Of a DNA stretch of 42,662 nucleotides, positions 34,317-41,592 are shown piece after piece. Location: assembly GCA_019115305.1 (NCBI GenBank), contig DXDW01000094.1, positions 1 through 42,662 of the forward strand, given 5' to 3'. Source of the DNA: Candidatus Anaerofilum excrementigallinarum (GTDB taxonomy: Bacteria; Bacillota; Clostridia; Oscillospirales; Ruminococcaceae). Position 1 is the first letter of the stretch. Every line of letters starts with the position of its first letter. Made by a program: the position numbers and the translations under genes. Below the pieces are notes generated by a model. The model was given only the letters and a program-made list of their open reading frames with translations. It did not search any database and had not been told where the DNA came from.

Positions 34317-35017
34317 TGCCCCGCCTCCTTTCCGTATATCTCCAAAAGTTGGGCGGTGTGGCCGCCCCGGGCCGTCTGCATCACGATATCTTCTTCCAGC
34401 CGCAGGCCGGGCCGGCGTCCCTTCTGGCATTCCAGCAGAAACAGCCAGGGGGTCTGGCCTTCCCGCACCCGCACCCATTGCAGCCGCTTGGGTTCCAGCC
34501 GGGCCGCCCGGGCCGCGCAGATCACGTCGGCCAGACGCTCGGGCCGCTGACACAGGCAAAACCGGCCTCCGTCCTGCAAAAGACGCCCTGCCGCCGCGGC
34601 TACATCCTCCATGGTGCAGCTGCCCTCGTGGCGGGCAGCGCCCCGGCCGGGTTTCTGGCTCACAAAGCCGCCGGTGAAATAGGGCGGATTGCAGGCCACC
34701 GTCTGGTAGCTGCCGGCGGGCAAGGTGCGCAGGTCGGCGCAGAGAGGGGTGATGTGGTCGATGCCGGCCAGCCGCAGGCTTTCGGCCAGCAGCCGGCTGC
34801 CCTCGGGCTGGAGCTCCACCGCCAGACAGGGCCCCCGGTGGCCCCGGTCGTGCCAGCGCAGGGCCACAATGCCGCAGCCGCTGCCCAGGTCCACCGCCCG
34901 GTGCTGCCGCCAGGGCTGGGAAAACCAGGCCAGCAGCAGGGCATCGGTGCCGAACCGGTGGGTGCGGCTGATGCAGACGGGGGTGCCGCCGGCCAGATAT
35001 TCGGTGGTGTATTCCAT
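34313..35017 (-). CDS. trmN6: tRNA1(Val) A37 N6-methyltransferase-like protein (TrmN6/YfiC family)
   Basis: A 234-residue SAM-dependent methyltransferase of COG4123. SAM motif I is DLGSGCG (43–49), and the adenine N6 methylation motif NPPY is at 110–113 ('VACNPPYF'). In E. coli YfiC modifies A37 of tRNA1(Val); in Firmicutes the gene is regularly paired with rsmI, as here, with a four-base overlap. The substrate is inferred. AAGGAG precedes the ATG. It is the first gene of the operon, 29 bases from the ferredoxin terminator, so low-level read-through from the ferredoxin promoter may drive it. Confidence 0.9.
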   Translation of the reverse strand: MEYTTEYLAGGTPVCISRTHRFGTDALLLAWFSQPWRQHRAVDLGSGCGIVALRWHDRGHRGPCLAVELQPEGSRLLAESLRLAGIDHITPLCADLRTLPAGSYQTVACNPPYFTGGFVSQKPGRGAARHEGSCTMEDVAAAAGRLLQDGGRFCLCQRPERLADVICAARAARLEPKRLQWVRVREGQTPWLFLLECQKGRRPGLRLEEDIVMQTARGGHTAQLLEIYGKEAGQ

Positions 35018-35059
35018 GGGCAGAGCTCCTTCAAAAGAGAAAAATCAGCAAAAAGAAAT

Positions 35060-35081
35060 GGCGGGTACCGGGGTACCCGCC
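35060..35081 (-). terminator. Rho-independent terminator after the ferredoxin gene
   Basis: A perfect 10-bp stem, GGCGGGTACC (35060–35069) with GGTACCCGCC (35072–35081), followed on the minus strand by ATTTCTTTTTGC. Confidence 0.85.
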
Positions 35082-35098
35082 GCAGCGATGATGGGAAA

Positions 35099-35269
35099 TT
35101 AGCCCTCGCTGATGGCGCCCACAGGGCAAGCGCCAGCGCAGGTGCCGCAATCCAGGCAGGAATCGGCGTTGATCTCGTACTTGCCGTCGCCCTCGCTGAT
35201 GGCGCCCACAGGGCACTCGCCGGCGCAGGTGCCGCAGGAAATGCAGTCGTCGCTGATCTTGTAAGCCAT
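35099..35269 (-). CDS. 2[4Fe-4S] clostridial-type ferredoxin
   Basis: A 56-residue ferredoxin that carries low-potential electrons. The two clusters are bound by cysteines 9, 12, 15, 19 and 38, 41, 44, 48 (CxxCxxCxxxCP twice). The two halves are nearly identical, including a 27-base exact DNA repeat (35102–35128 and 35189–35215). AAGGAG precedes the ATG at 35269, and an earlier in-frame ATG lies upstream of that site and is rejected. A strong promoter, long structured leader and terminator make it a single-gene, well-expressed unit. It is a plausible electron partner for the Rnf complex encoded 15 kb away; this is inference. Confidence 0.95.
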   Translation of the reverse strand: MAYKISDDCISCGTCAGECPVGAISEGDGKYEINADSCLDCGTCAGACPVGAISEG

Positions 35270-35312
35270 AATAATTCTCCTTTTTCTCCGCATCTATGTA
35301 TTTTTTTCAAAA

Positions 35313-35331
35313 CGCCGCAGCCGATGCGGCG
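35313..35331 (-). promoter_or_regulatory. Hairpin in the ferredoxin leader
   Basis: CGCCGCA (35313–35319) pairs with TGCGGCG (35325–35331), and on the minus strand is followed by TTTTG. It lies within a leader of about 110 bases between the promoter and the gene, and may act as an attenuator or stabilise the mRNA. Confidence 0.4.
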
Positions 35332-35381
35332 GCCAACGACACGAAAAGCCAGCCCCGCAAGGGGGTGCGCTTTATGAGTTT

Positions 35382-35409
35382 ATTGTATCACAAAATCCTT
35401 TAAACGCAA
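35382..35409 (-). promoter_or_regulatory. Ferredoxin promoter
   Basis: On the minus strand: TTGCGT (plus 35404–35409), a 16-base spacer and TACAAT (35382–35387). Confidence 0.75.
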
Positions 35410-35451
35410 GGGGATTTTCCGCCGCCGGAAGCCGTCCGGGGCTGGATTTTT

Positions 35452-36747
35452 TCACCGGCTCTTTTTGGCGGATGGGGAATCTGCACCCGCCTTTTCAAAG
35501 GCGAACCCGGCCAGCAGACAAAGCACCGCCAGGAAGAAGATCATTCCCTCCCGGAAGGTGAACCAGTAGTGGACGAAGGAGTGGTTGCCGGTACACAGAT
35601 ACCAGGCAAAGGGCAGCAGGGCCCCGGGGATAAACAGCAGCCATTTGGCACGCAGGGGCTGGACAGTTTTTGATCGCAGCCGGCGGACGATCCCCCAAAC
35701 CGCCGCAAAGGCCGCATAGGCCAAAGTGGGGATCAGAGCAGGCACCCGGAACTGGAAAAAGTTCTGCCGCAGCACGTCCAGATAGGAGATGGAATTGCCG
35801 CTGAAATCGGAGGTGGAAGACCGCATTTCAAAAGCATAGAGAGCCTGTGTGATGACCTCGGGATACCCTAGAATGGCCGACCAGAGCCATTTGGAGACCC
35901 ACATGCCGCCATAGCCGCAGCACCAGCCCAGCAGGGAGAAAAGCAGCACCCGGAAGGCGGTTTTCAGATCGTCTTTGGCGCCGCAGAGATACAGCGCCGC
36001 CGGTACCCCAAAAGCCACCAGCGGATAGGTGAGCAGATCGAAATAACTGGAGACGCAGCCCAACACCACAAAAAACAGTACGATGCGCTGTTCCGATGCC
36101 AAAAACCACCGGCGTCCCGCGAGAAAGACGATACAGGCCAGGGTGAACACATAGTAGACAGCCGAAAACTGAAGCGACCGGCCAATGGAAGTGGGGTCTA
36201 TCAGCAGCAGTGCCAGCAGATAGGGCGGGATATACCGGCCCAGCTTGCGCAGCCAGAGCAGCCCGCAGAGGGCGGCTGTGGTCACAAGCACCAGTACCCG
36301 GTTCAGCAGCCGCAGCTGGTCGTAGTTGAACACCGACAGCAGCGGTTTCAAAAATACCAGATACCCGTGCCAGTACCGGCCGTAGGCCACGGTGTCCACC
36401 GCCTCGCCGCGGTCATAGTAGGACACCAGGGTGTCGGTGGGACTGGGCAGGTTGTTGGAATAGCGGTAGTTGTTGATGGTCCGATCCACCAGGCCCTCGG
36501 GGCCGGAATAGGCCGCAGTGAGGAGTATGGTGGAGTCGGTCCAGTTGTCCAGCTGGGTGTTGGCGCCCAGCAGATTCACATGAGGATAGGCTCCCTCCCG
36601 CTCAAAGGTGGCCACCGATTCCCGCATATTTTGCTCGATGGGGGCGGTGGGCAGACAGTAAGCTCCCATAAGCAGCACCAGCCCGATGCAGGAGCTGAGA
36701 ACCACCAGCAGGGCGGTTTTGGGAATAAGAGAGAGAGATTGTTTCAT
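35452..36747 (-). CDS. Polytopic membrane protein, candidate GT-C-type glycosyltransferase of a Gtr-like set
   Basis: A 431-residue membrane protein with about ten spans. After the first span comes a large extracytoplasmic loop (about 35–130) with 'TQLDNWTDSTILLTAAY', whose acidic residues are placed where GT-C glycosyltransferases keep their catalytic Asp/Glu motif. The family is not recognised with certainty. Its position directly after a polyprenyl-phosphate glycosyltransferase and a GtrA-like flippase matches the third, variable gene of gtrABC loci, which transfers the lipid-linked sugar to a surface polymer. The ATG at 36747 follows GGAGGAA. No terminator is evident in the 182 bases to the ferredoxin gene. 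Confidence 0.65.
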   Translation of the reverse strand: MKQSLSLIPKTALLVVLSSCIGLVLLMGAYCLPTAPIEQNMRESVATFEREGAYPHVNLLGANTQLDNWTDSTILLTAAYSGPEGLVDRTINNYRYSNNLPSPTDTLVSYYDRGEAVDTVAYGRYWHGYLVFLKPLLSVFNYDQLRLLNRVLVLVTTAALCGLLWLRKLGRYIPPYLLALLLIDPTSIGRSLQFSAVYYVFTLACIVFLAGRRWFLASEQRIVLFFVVLGCVSSYFDLLTYPLVAFGVPAALYLCGAKDDLKTAFRVLLFSLLGWCCGYGGMWVSKWLWSAILGYPEVITQALYAFEMRSSTSDFSGNSISYLDVLRQNFFQFRVPALIPTLAYAAFAAVWGIVRRLRSKTVQPLRAKWLLFIPGALLPFAWYLCTGNHSFVHYWFTFREGMIFFLAVLCLLAGFAFEKAGADSPSAKKSR

Positions 36748-36767
36748 GATCGTTTCCTCCGGTCGGA

Positions 36768-37178
36768 TCATTTTTTGAAGATGAAGAACTTGCTGGCCAG
36801 ATAGTTGCCCACGATGACCACCACATTGGCCAGCAGCTTCATGAGGATGGGCTGCATCCGCAGCAGGTCCACCCCCACATACATGATGGCGACGTCAGCC
36901 AGACCAGTGGCCACCCGGCAGGACAGAAAAGCCGCAAACTCCCGGGCCAGGGGGCCGAAGCCTGCTGCCTTGCTTTCAAACACCCACACCCGGTTGGTGA
37001 GGTAGGCGGCGATGACAGCTGCCAGCCAGGCCACGGCGGTGCTGGTCACATTGCTGACGCCCAGCTGCTGGTAGAGAACGGCGTAGACCACCGTATTGAG
37101 GATCATGGTGCAGACGCCGAAAAAGACATAGAGGATGACCTCTTTTGTAAAGAAAGCGTTGAAGATTTTTTTAATCAT
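36768..37178 (-). CDS. GtrA-like flippase
   Basis: A 136-residue protein with four membrane spans, of the GtrA family. 'YVFFGVCTMILNTVVYAVLYQQLGVSNVTSTAVAWLAAVIAAYLTNRVWVF' is characteristic. GtrA proteins are thought to flip polyprenyl-phosphate-bound sugar across the cytoplasmic membrane. The ATG at 37178 overlaps the end of the glycosyltransferase gene by eight bases and has no ribosome site of its own, so translation depends on the upstream gene. The membrane-protein gene begins 20 bases after the stop. Confidence 0.88.
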   Translation of the reverse strand: MIKKIFNAFFTKEVILYVFFGVCTMILNTVVYAVLYQQLGVSNVTSTAVAWLAAVIAAYLTNRVWVFESKAAGFGPLAREFAAFLSCRVATGLADVAIMYVGVDLLRMQPILMKLLANVVVIVGNYLASKFFIFKK

Positions 37179-38094
37179 GGCAGTTCTGGTTGACGAGCAG
37201 CAGTTCAAACAGCTGCCGGTGTTTTTTCACGACAACCTCGCAGATGATGCCGCAGGCATAGAGCAGAAAGCCCACCACAGAAATACCGCTGAGGACGATG
37301 AGGGTGGGGAAATTGGGCACGAGACCGGTGTGGAAATAGGTGTAGAGGATGGGAATGAAGAATCCCAGCGCCAGCAGCTCGCAGAGGGTGCCGATAATGC
37401 TGAAAAACAGCATGGGCCGGTAGTCCCGGAACAAAGTGAAGATGGTGCAGAGCACCTTGATGCCGTCGCTGACGGTGTTCAGCTTGGAAACGCTGCCGGC
37501 CTGGCGATCCCGGTAGTCCACCGGAATCTCCTCGATGAGGAAGTTTTTGTCCAGGGCGTGGATGGTCATTTCGGTCTCGATCTCGAAGCCCTTGGAGAGC
37601 ACCGGGAAAAACTTGACGAAATTGCGGCTGAAGGCCCGGTAGCCGGTCATGATGTCCTTGACCGAGCTGTGGAAGATGGTGTTGATGAGCCCCCGCACCA
37701 GCCGGTTGCCGAAATTGTGGAAGGGGCGCTTGTTCTGCTGGAAATAGGTGGAGGAGAGCCGGTCCCCCACCACCATGTCCACCTTGCGCTGGAGCACCAT
37801 GTCGGCCATCTGGCGGGCGGACTCGGCGGGATAGGTGTCGTCGCCGTCTACCATGAGGTAGCACTGGGCGTCGATCTCCCGGAACATGCGGCGGATGACA
37901 TTGCCCTTGCCCTGCTGGTATTCGTGGCGCACCACGGCGCCGGCTTTTTCGGCCAGATCGGCGGTTCCGTCGGTGGAGTTATTGTCATACACATATACAA
38001 CCGCCTCGGGGAGAGCTTTGCGAAAATCTTCCACCACCTTCTGGATGGTGGGTGCCTCGTTGTAACAGGGAATCAAAACAGCGATCTTATCCAT
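37171..38094 (-). CDS. Polyprenyl-phosphate glycosyltransferase (GT2, GtrB/DPM1-like)
   Basis: A 307-residue GT2 enzyme that would move a sugar from a nucleotide donor onto a polyprenyl phosphate carrier. The GT-A domain (1–220) has 'LIPCYNEAPTIQKVV', 'DNNSTDGT' and the metal-binding DGDD (83–86); 'YRAFSRNFVKFFPVLSKGFEIETEM' is typical of DPM1/GtrB-like enzymes. Two C-terminal spans (about 236–258 and 272–295) anchor it. The ATG at 38094 follows GAGGAAA; the longer frame upstream is rejected because it crosses the ricT terminator. First gene of a three-gene set with GtrA and the membrane protein. Confidence 0.92.
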   Translation of the reverse strand: MDKIAVLIPCYNEAPTIQKVVEDFRKALPEAVVYVYDNNSTDGTADLAEKAGAVVRHEYQQGKGNVIRRMFREIDAQCYLMVDGDDTYPAESARQMADMVLQRKVDMVVGDRLSSTYFQQNKRPFHNFGNRLVRGLINTIFHSSVKDIMTGYRAFSRNFVKFFPVLSKGFEIETEMTIHALDKNFLIEEIPVDYRDRQAGSVSKLNTVSDGIKVLCTIFTLFRDYRPMLFFSIIGTLCELLALGFFIPILYTYFHTGLVPNFPTLIVLSGISVVGFLLYACGIICEVVVKKHRQLFELLLVNQNCHD

Positions 38095-38187
38095 AAGAAT
38101 TTCCTCGATAAAGATAAATGGGTGAAAATGTTTAAAAAACGAAAAACAAGGGAAAAGGGCCGAATCCGGCCGTTTTAGAGCGCCATA

Positions 38188-38229
38188 TAAAAAAAGCAGC
38201 GTGACAGTATCGTAGCACATAGTCACGCT
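38188..38229 (-). terminator. Rho-independent terminator of the darA–holB–ricT operon
   Basis: AGCGTGAC (38198–38205) pairs with GTCACGCT (38222–38229) around a 16-base loop, and on the minus strand GCTTTTTTT follows. A second hairpin, CAATCTT/AAGATTG (38235–38257), lies just before it in the 3' untranslated region. Confidence 0.85.
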
Positions 38230-38313
38230 ACTTGCAATCTTGACGACGTAAAGATTGTGTTTATTTCATTTTTCGCAAAATTTCACCTTTTGTACAAGAA
38301 AATTGGACGTCAA

Positions 38314-39165
38314 TCACTCCATGTCGGGATCGGGAGGCTGAGGAGCCCGGCGGCCGCCCCGGATATAGGTGCATTCGCTGCGCTTGTAGTATTTGGCCTG
38401 GATGATGTCGGCCCGCTCGCAGCGTACCTTGAGCATGCCGCTGACCAGGTTCACCTCCATCACGGTGCCCACACCGTCGGGGGTGCGCACCTCGCTGCCC
38501 ACCTGGGGGGTGATGCGGTTGAGGTATTCATAGGCCTTCTGCTCGTAGGCAAGGCAGCACATCAGCCGCCCGCAGCTGCCCGAGATCTTGGTGGGGTTCA
38601 AAGACAGTCCCTGCTCCTTGGCCATCTTGATGGAAACGGGCTGGAAGTTGGTCAGAAACCGGCTGCAGCAGAAGGGCTGGCCGCAGATGCCAAGGCCGCC
38701 CAGCATTTTGCTCTCGTCCCGCACGCCGATCTGCCGCAGCTCGATGCGGGTGTGGAACACACCGGCCAGGTCCTTTACCAGGTCCCGGAAATCGATGCGG
38801 CCGTCGGCGGTGAAATAAAACAAGATCTTGGACCGGTCCAGGGTATATTCGGCCTCCACCAGTTTCATCTCCAGGCCGTGCTTGCGGATGCGCTCCTCGC
38901 AGATGGAGAAGGCCCGCTTTTCGTCGGCCCGGTTCTGGTTCATGCGGCGGATGTCCACGCTGTCGGCCATCCGCACCACCGGTTTGAGAGGCTGCACCAC
39001 GCTGGCGTCGGGAACGCTGTGGCAGCCCGCCACCACCTCGCCGCACTCGGGGCCCCGGGCGGTGTCCACGATCACATGGTCGCCTTTTTGTATCTCCAGC
39101 TCGCCGGGGTCAAAAAAATAGGCCTTGCCGGCGGGCTTGAAACGAACGCTGATTACTGTTGCCAT
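38314..39165 (-). CDS. ricT: Regulatory iron–sulfur protein RicT (YaaT, PSP1 domain)
   Basis: A 283-residue PSP1-domain protein. In B. subtilis RicT, with RicA and RicF, holds [4Fe–4S] clusters and supports RNase Y-dependent mRNA maturation, competence and sporulation. Cysteine-rich family motifs are present: 'GGLGICGQPFCCSRFL' and 'ISGSCGRLMCCLAYEQ'. The ATG at 39165 follows AGGAAA. It is third in darA–holB–ricT, the B. subtilis order apart from small intervening genes. ricA and ricF are not in the window. Confidence 0.94.
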   Translation of the reverse strand: MATVISVRFKPAGKAYFFDPGELEIQKGDHVIVDTARGPECGEVVAGCHSVPDASVVQPLKPVVRMADSVDIRRMNQNRADEKRAFSICEERIRKHGLEMKLVEAEYTLDRSKILFYFTADGRIDFRDLVKDLAGVFHTRIELRQIGVRDESKMLGGLGICGQPFCCSRFLTNFQPVSIKMAKEQGLSLNPTKISGSCGRLMCCLAYEQKAYEYLNRITPQVGSEVRTPDGVGTVMEVNLVSGMLKVRCERADIIQAKYYKRSECTYIRGGRRAPQPPDPDME

Positions 39166-39269
39166 ATCTGTATTTCCTGTGCCGCTGCCGCGGCGGCGGT
39201 TGGTTGCCGGGCTCGCCCGCGGCAAGAACTAGGGCGAAGGCAACGGGATAAGTTGGAAAAAAGGGCCGA

Positions 39270-40178
39270 TCAGCCCAGGGCCGAAGCCCGGGCGGCCAGA
39301 CAGGCCAAAGCCAGCTTGGCGGACACATTGCCGGCCAGCTGGTTGTTGGTTTGGCCTGCCAGCTGCATGAGGGCGGCGGCCTTGGCGGGAGAGAGCTCCT
39401 TCACCAGAGGGTTCTCCCCCAGTCCGGCGGCGCAGATGCCCCGCAGATCCTCCAAAAGCTGCCGGGCGCCGGGCTTGTCCTTTTCCCGGCGGGCAAGCAG
39501 CAGCTGCAGGCCGTAGACATCCCCCGTCCCCGCCAGGCGGGCGGCCTGGACCGCGTCCTCCAGCACGGCCCGGCGGGCGTCGTCATCGATGCAGGCCAAA
39601 GCGCTGCCGATGCGTCCTCCCATGGCCCGGGTCAGGAATTCCGCCTCGGTGCAGCCGGGACGGGCCTGGCGCAGGTAGGCCACGCAGTCCTCCTCGCTCA
39701 CCGGCGCCATGGCAAAGCAGACGCACCGGCTGCGGATGGTGGGCAGCACCGCCGCCGCCGAGGTGGCCGTGAGGATGAACAGCACCCCTTCCGGGGGCTC
39801 TTCCAGCACCTTCAGCAAGGCGTTGGCACTGGAGGGGTTGAGAGCCTGGGCGCCGTAGAGGATCACCACCCGGCCGGGGCCCTGCAGGGCGGTGGAAAAG
39901 ATCTGCCGGCGCACCTGGCGGATGCGGTCGATGCGGATCTCCCCCGCGGCCCCTTCTCCCCGCACCTCGATGCAGTCCTCGGCGCGGCTTTCCATCACCA
40001 GCCGGGCGCCGTCCCCGCCGTGGGGCCAGAGATAGTCGGCGGCCAGACACCGGGCCGCAAAGCCGGTGCCGGTCCCCTTCTCCCCTGTCAGAAGGATACT
40101 ATGAGAAAGCCGCCCTGCTGCCAGGGCGGCTTTGATTCCCTGTATCGACGGGCGGTTGCCCGTCACCCTGTGCAGCAT
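39270..40178 (-). CDS. holB: DNA polymerase III subunit delta' (clamp loader), Walker A and zinc motif degenerate
   Basis: A 302-residue clamp-loader protein. Delta' is the rigid, non-hydrolysing subunit that supplies the arginine finger to its neighbour. The SRC motif that holds that arginine is present (150–152), along with 'NPSSANALLKVLEEPPEGVLFILTAT'. The P-loop reads GEKGTGTG (32–39), with Thr at the lysine position, so no ATP hydrolysis is expected, as for E. coli delta'. The four-cysteine zinc module usually found after the P-loop (about 50–70) is missing. The ATG at 40178 overlaps the darA stop (TGATG); a GTG three bases earlier is less likely. Confidence 0.9.
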   Translation of the reverse strand: MLHRVTGNRPSIQGIKAALAAGRLSHSILLTGEKGTGTGFAARCLAADYLWPHGGDGARLVMESRAEDCIEVRGEGAAGEIRIDRIRQVRRQIFSTALQGPGRVVILYGAQALNPSSANALLKVLEEPPEGVLFILTATSAAAVLPTIRSRCVCFAMAPVSEEDCVAYLRQARPGCTEAEFLTRAMGGRIGSALACIDDDARRAVLEDAVQAARLAGTGDVYGLQLLLARREKDKPGARQLLEDLRGICAAGLGENPLVKELSPAKAAALMQLAGQTNNQLAGNVSAKLALACLAARASALG

Positions 40179-40501
40179 CACAGCTTTTCGAACCGCTCCA
40201 CATTGGTCACGAAGACGGTGGCGCCGCCCACAGTTACCTGCAGGGGGTAGGCGGTGGTCACGCCGATGCCGTAGCTGGCGGTGCTGGGCACGATCTCCAC
40301 CCGCTGCTTGGAGCAGGAAGCGATGAGGTTGATGCAGGTGTCCACCTTTTCATCCTCGGTGCCGATGAGCAAAGTCATATTGCCGGCCATGAGGAATCCG
40401 CCGGTGGTAGACAGGCGGGTTACAGAAAAGCCGCCTTTTACCAGGGCGTTACAGACGGCCTTGGAGTCTTCTTTGTTGACGATGGCAGTAATAAGTTTCA
40501 T
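40178..40501 (-). CDS. darA: Cyclic-di-AMP receptor, PII-like (DarA/PstA/YaaQ)
   Basis: A 107-residue PII-like signal protein that binds the second messenger c-di-AMP in B. subtilis, S. aureus and Listeria. 'MKLITAIVNKEDSKAVCNALVKGGFSVTRLSTTGGFLMAGNMTLLIG' matches the DUF970/PF06153 pattern closely, including the long T-loop region with 'TTGGFL' that contacts the nucleotide. The ATG at 40501 follows AGAGGAGG. It leads the darA–holB–ricT operon. The downstream target of the receptor is unknown. Confidence 0.95.
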   Translation of the reverse strand: MKLITAIVNKEDSKAVCNALVKGGFSVTRLSTTGGFLMAGNMTLLIGTEDEKVDTCINLIASCSKQRVEIVPSTASYGIGVTTAYPLQVTVGGATVFVTNVERFEKL

Positions 40502-40549
40502 AGGGAATGCCTCCTCTATACCAGGCCCCCGGCGGGGGCGCTTTTCCCT

Positions 40550-40558
40550 ATTGTAGCA
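40550..40558 (-). promoter_or_regulatory. darA operon promoter (extended -10)
   Basis: On the minus strand TGCTACAAT, with core TACAAT at plus 40550–40555, 49 bases before darA. The -35 region (TGGAAA, 40573–40578) is a poor match. Confidence 0.5.
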
Positions 40559-40591
40559 CATCCCGCGGCGGATTTCCACATAAAATCCGGC

Positions 40592-41248
40592 TCACCGCCA
40601 GCGGTTGTTGGCGTTTTTCCAGGCCTGCCGGCGCTTATAGTTGTTGATTTCGTCCCGGATATGCTGTACCAGACCCTTGCCGAAAAATACAAACAGCACG
40701 GCGCAGGCCAGAAGCAGGTTGATTTTGCCGTAGAAGGGGTCCCGCAGCAGGTAGTAGACCAGCATCAGTCCGGCGCCCAGCCCCAGATACCGGGCCGGGA
40801 TGGGAATGACGAAGAAGAGCAGCAGCCGCTGGTCGGGATAGTACAGGGCAAAGGCGATGAACAGGACGACGGGCAGATAGCCCATGGTCCCCACCCCGGT
40901 GATGAGGCAGCTGATCACCGCCGCCAGCCAGGACAGCAGGATGAACACGTTGAACCGGAAATCTCCCCACACCTGTTCCAGTGCCTGGCCGATGAAGTAG
41001 AGGAAATAGGCCGACAGCAGAAAGTTGATGGGGGAATAGGTGGCCGGGGTGAACAGCACCGTCACCAGCTCCCAGATTTTGCCCCGGGCCAGGTCGCTGC
41101 GCACCAGGGGGAAGTACATATTCAGATAAAAGAACCGGGGCAGGGCCGTGTAGACCAAAAACAGGATCACCTGCCCGATCACCAAATACCGGGACAGGTT
41201 GCGGATGCGGTATCTGCCAAATTTATATTCCAGACGGTTCAGCCACAT
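40592..41248 (-). CDS. Rhomboid-fold membrane protein lacking the catalytic residues
   Basis: A 218-residue protein with about six spans. 'RGKIWELVTVLFTPATYSPINFLLSAYFLYFIGQALEQVWGDFRFNVFILLSW' is the rhomboid-like L1 and TM2 region with the WR/ELVT and E-x-x-W-G landmarks. The serine protease motif GxSG and its partner histidine are absent: the corresponding segment reads 'ITGVGTMGYLPVVLFIAF'. It therefore looks like a rhomboid pseudoprotease of the kind common in Clostridia. The ATG follows AAAGGAG. The C-terminus is basic and cytosolic. It is 90 bases upstream of darA, which has its own promoter. Confidence 0.82.
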   Translation of the reverse strand: MWLNRLEYKFGRYRIRNLSRYLVIGQVILFLVYTALPRFFYLNMYFPLVRSDLARGKIWELVTVLFTPATYSPINFLLSAYFLYFIGQALEQVWGDFRFNVFILLSWLAAVISCLITGVGTMGYLPVVLFIAFALYYPDQRLLLFFVIPIPARYLGLGAGLMLVYYLLRDPFYGKINLLLACAVLFVFFGKGLVQHIRDEINNYKRRQAWKNANNRWR

Positions 41249-41343
41249 AACAGGGGCTCCTTTCCATATTGGGGGCCGGGGCCCCTTTTCTGTACGTTTG
41301 TTGCCGCCGCCCCCAGGGAGCGGGACTTTGGCGGGATGGGCCT

Positions 41344-41372
41344 ATCATACCAGAAACAACGGCCGCTTTCAA
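41344..41372 (-). promoter_or_regulatory. Promoter of the rhomboid-like gene
   Basis: On the minus strand: TTGAAA (plus 41367–41372), a 17-base spacer and TATGAT (41344–41349), with TGG before the -10. The -35 box is part of the first member of the 9-mer cluster at 41366–41481. Confidence 0.75.
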
Positions 41373-41481
41373 CGCTAAGTTATGAACAGAAAATGATATT
41401 TTTTCTCGTTATGTTGAAAACCAGTTCAAAAAATCAAGTTATCAACGCTTTCAACATAGTTTTCAACAATTTTGTGGAAAT
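41366..41481. repeat. Cluster of seven DnaA-box-like 9-mers in AT-rich DNA
   Basis: Plus-strand sites: CTTTCAACG (41366), TTATGAACA (41380), TTATCAACG (41439), CTTTCAACA (41448), TTTTCAACA (41460). Minus-strand sites: TTTTCAACA (41412–41420) and ATTTCCACA (41473–41481). Several match TTATCCACA at seven of nine positions. The stretch lies in a 344-bp gap (41249–41592) between two leftward genes that otherwise holds the rhomboid-like promoter and the yitT terminator. DnaA binding is inference; a transcription factor operator array is the alternative. Confidence 0.6.
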
Positions 41482-41534
41482 CCAAGTTGTATACACCAGG
41501 TAGAATTTTGGGGATTTCTCAAAATATTTTGGCC

Positions 41535-41568
41535 CGAAAAAATCCGGGACAGTACCTTTTATCTGGAT
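41535..41568 (-). terminator. Probable terminator after the YitT gene
   Basis: AAAAATCC and GGATTTTT (within 41537–41567) pair around an 18-base loop on the minus strand, followed by TTTTCGGG. A/T-rich stem, so strength is uncertain. Confidence 0.5.
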
Positions 41569-41592
41569 TTTTATTGCATTTTTTCAAAAAGG

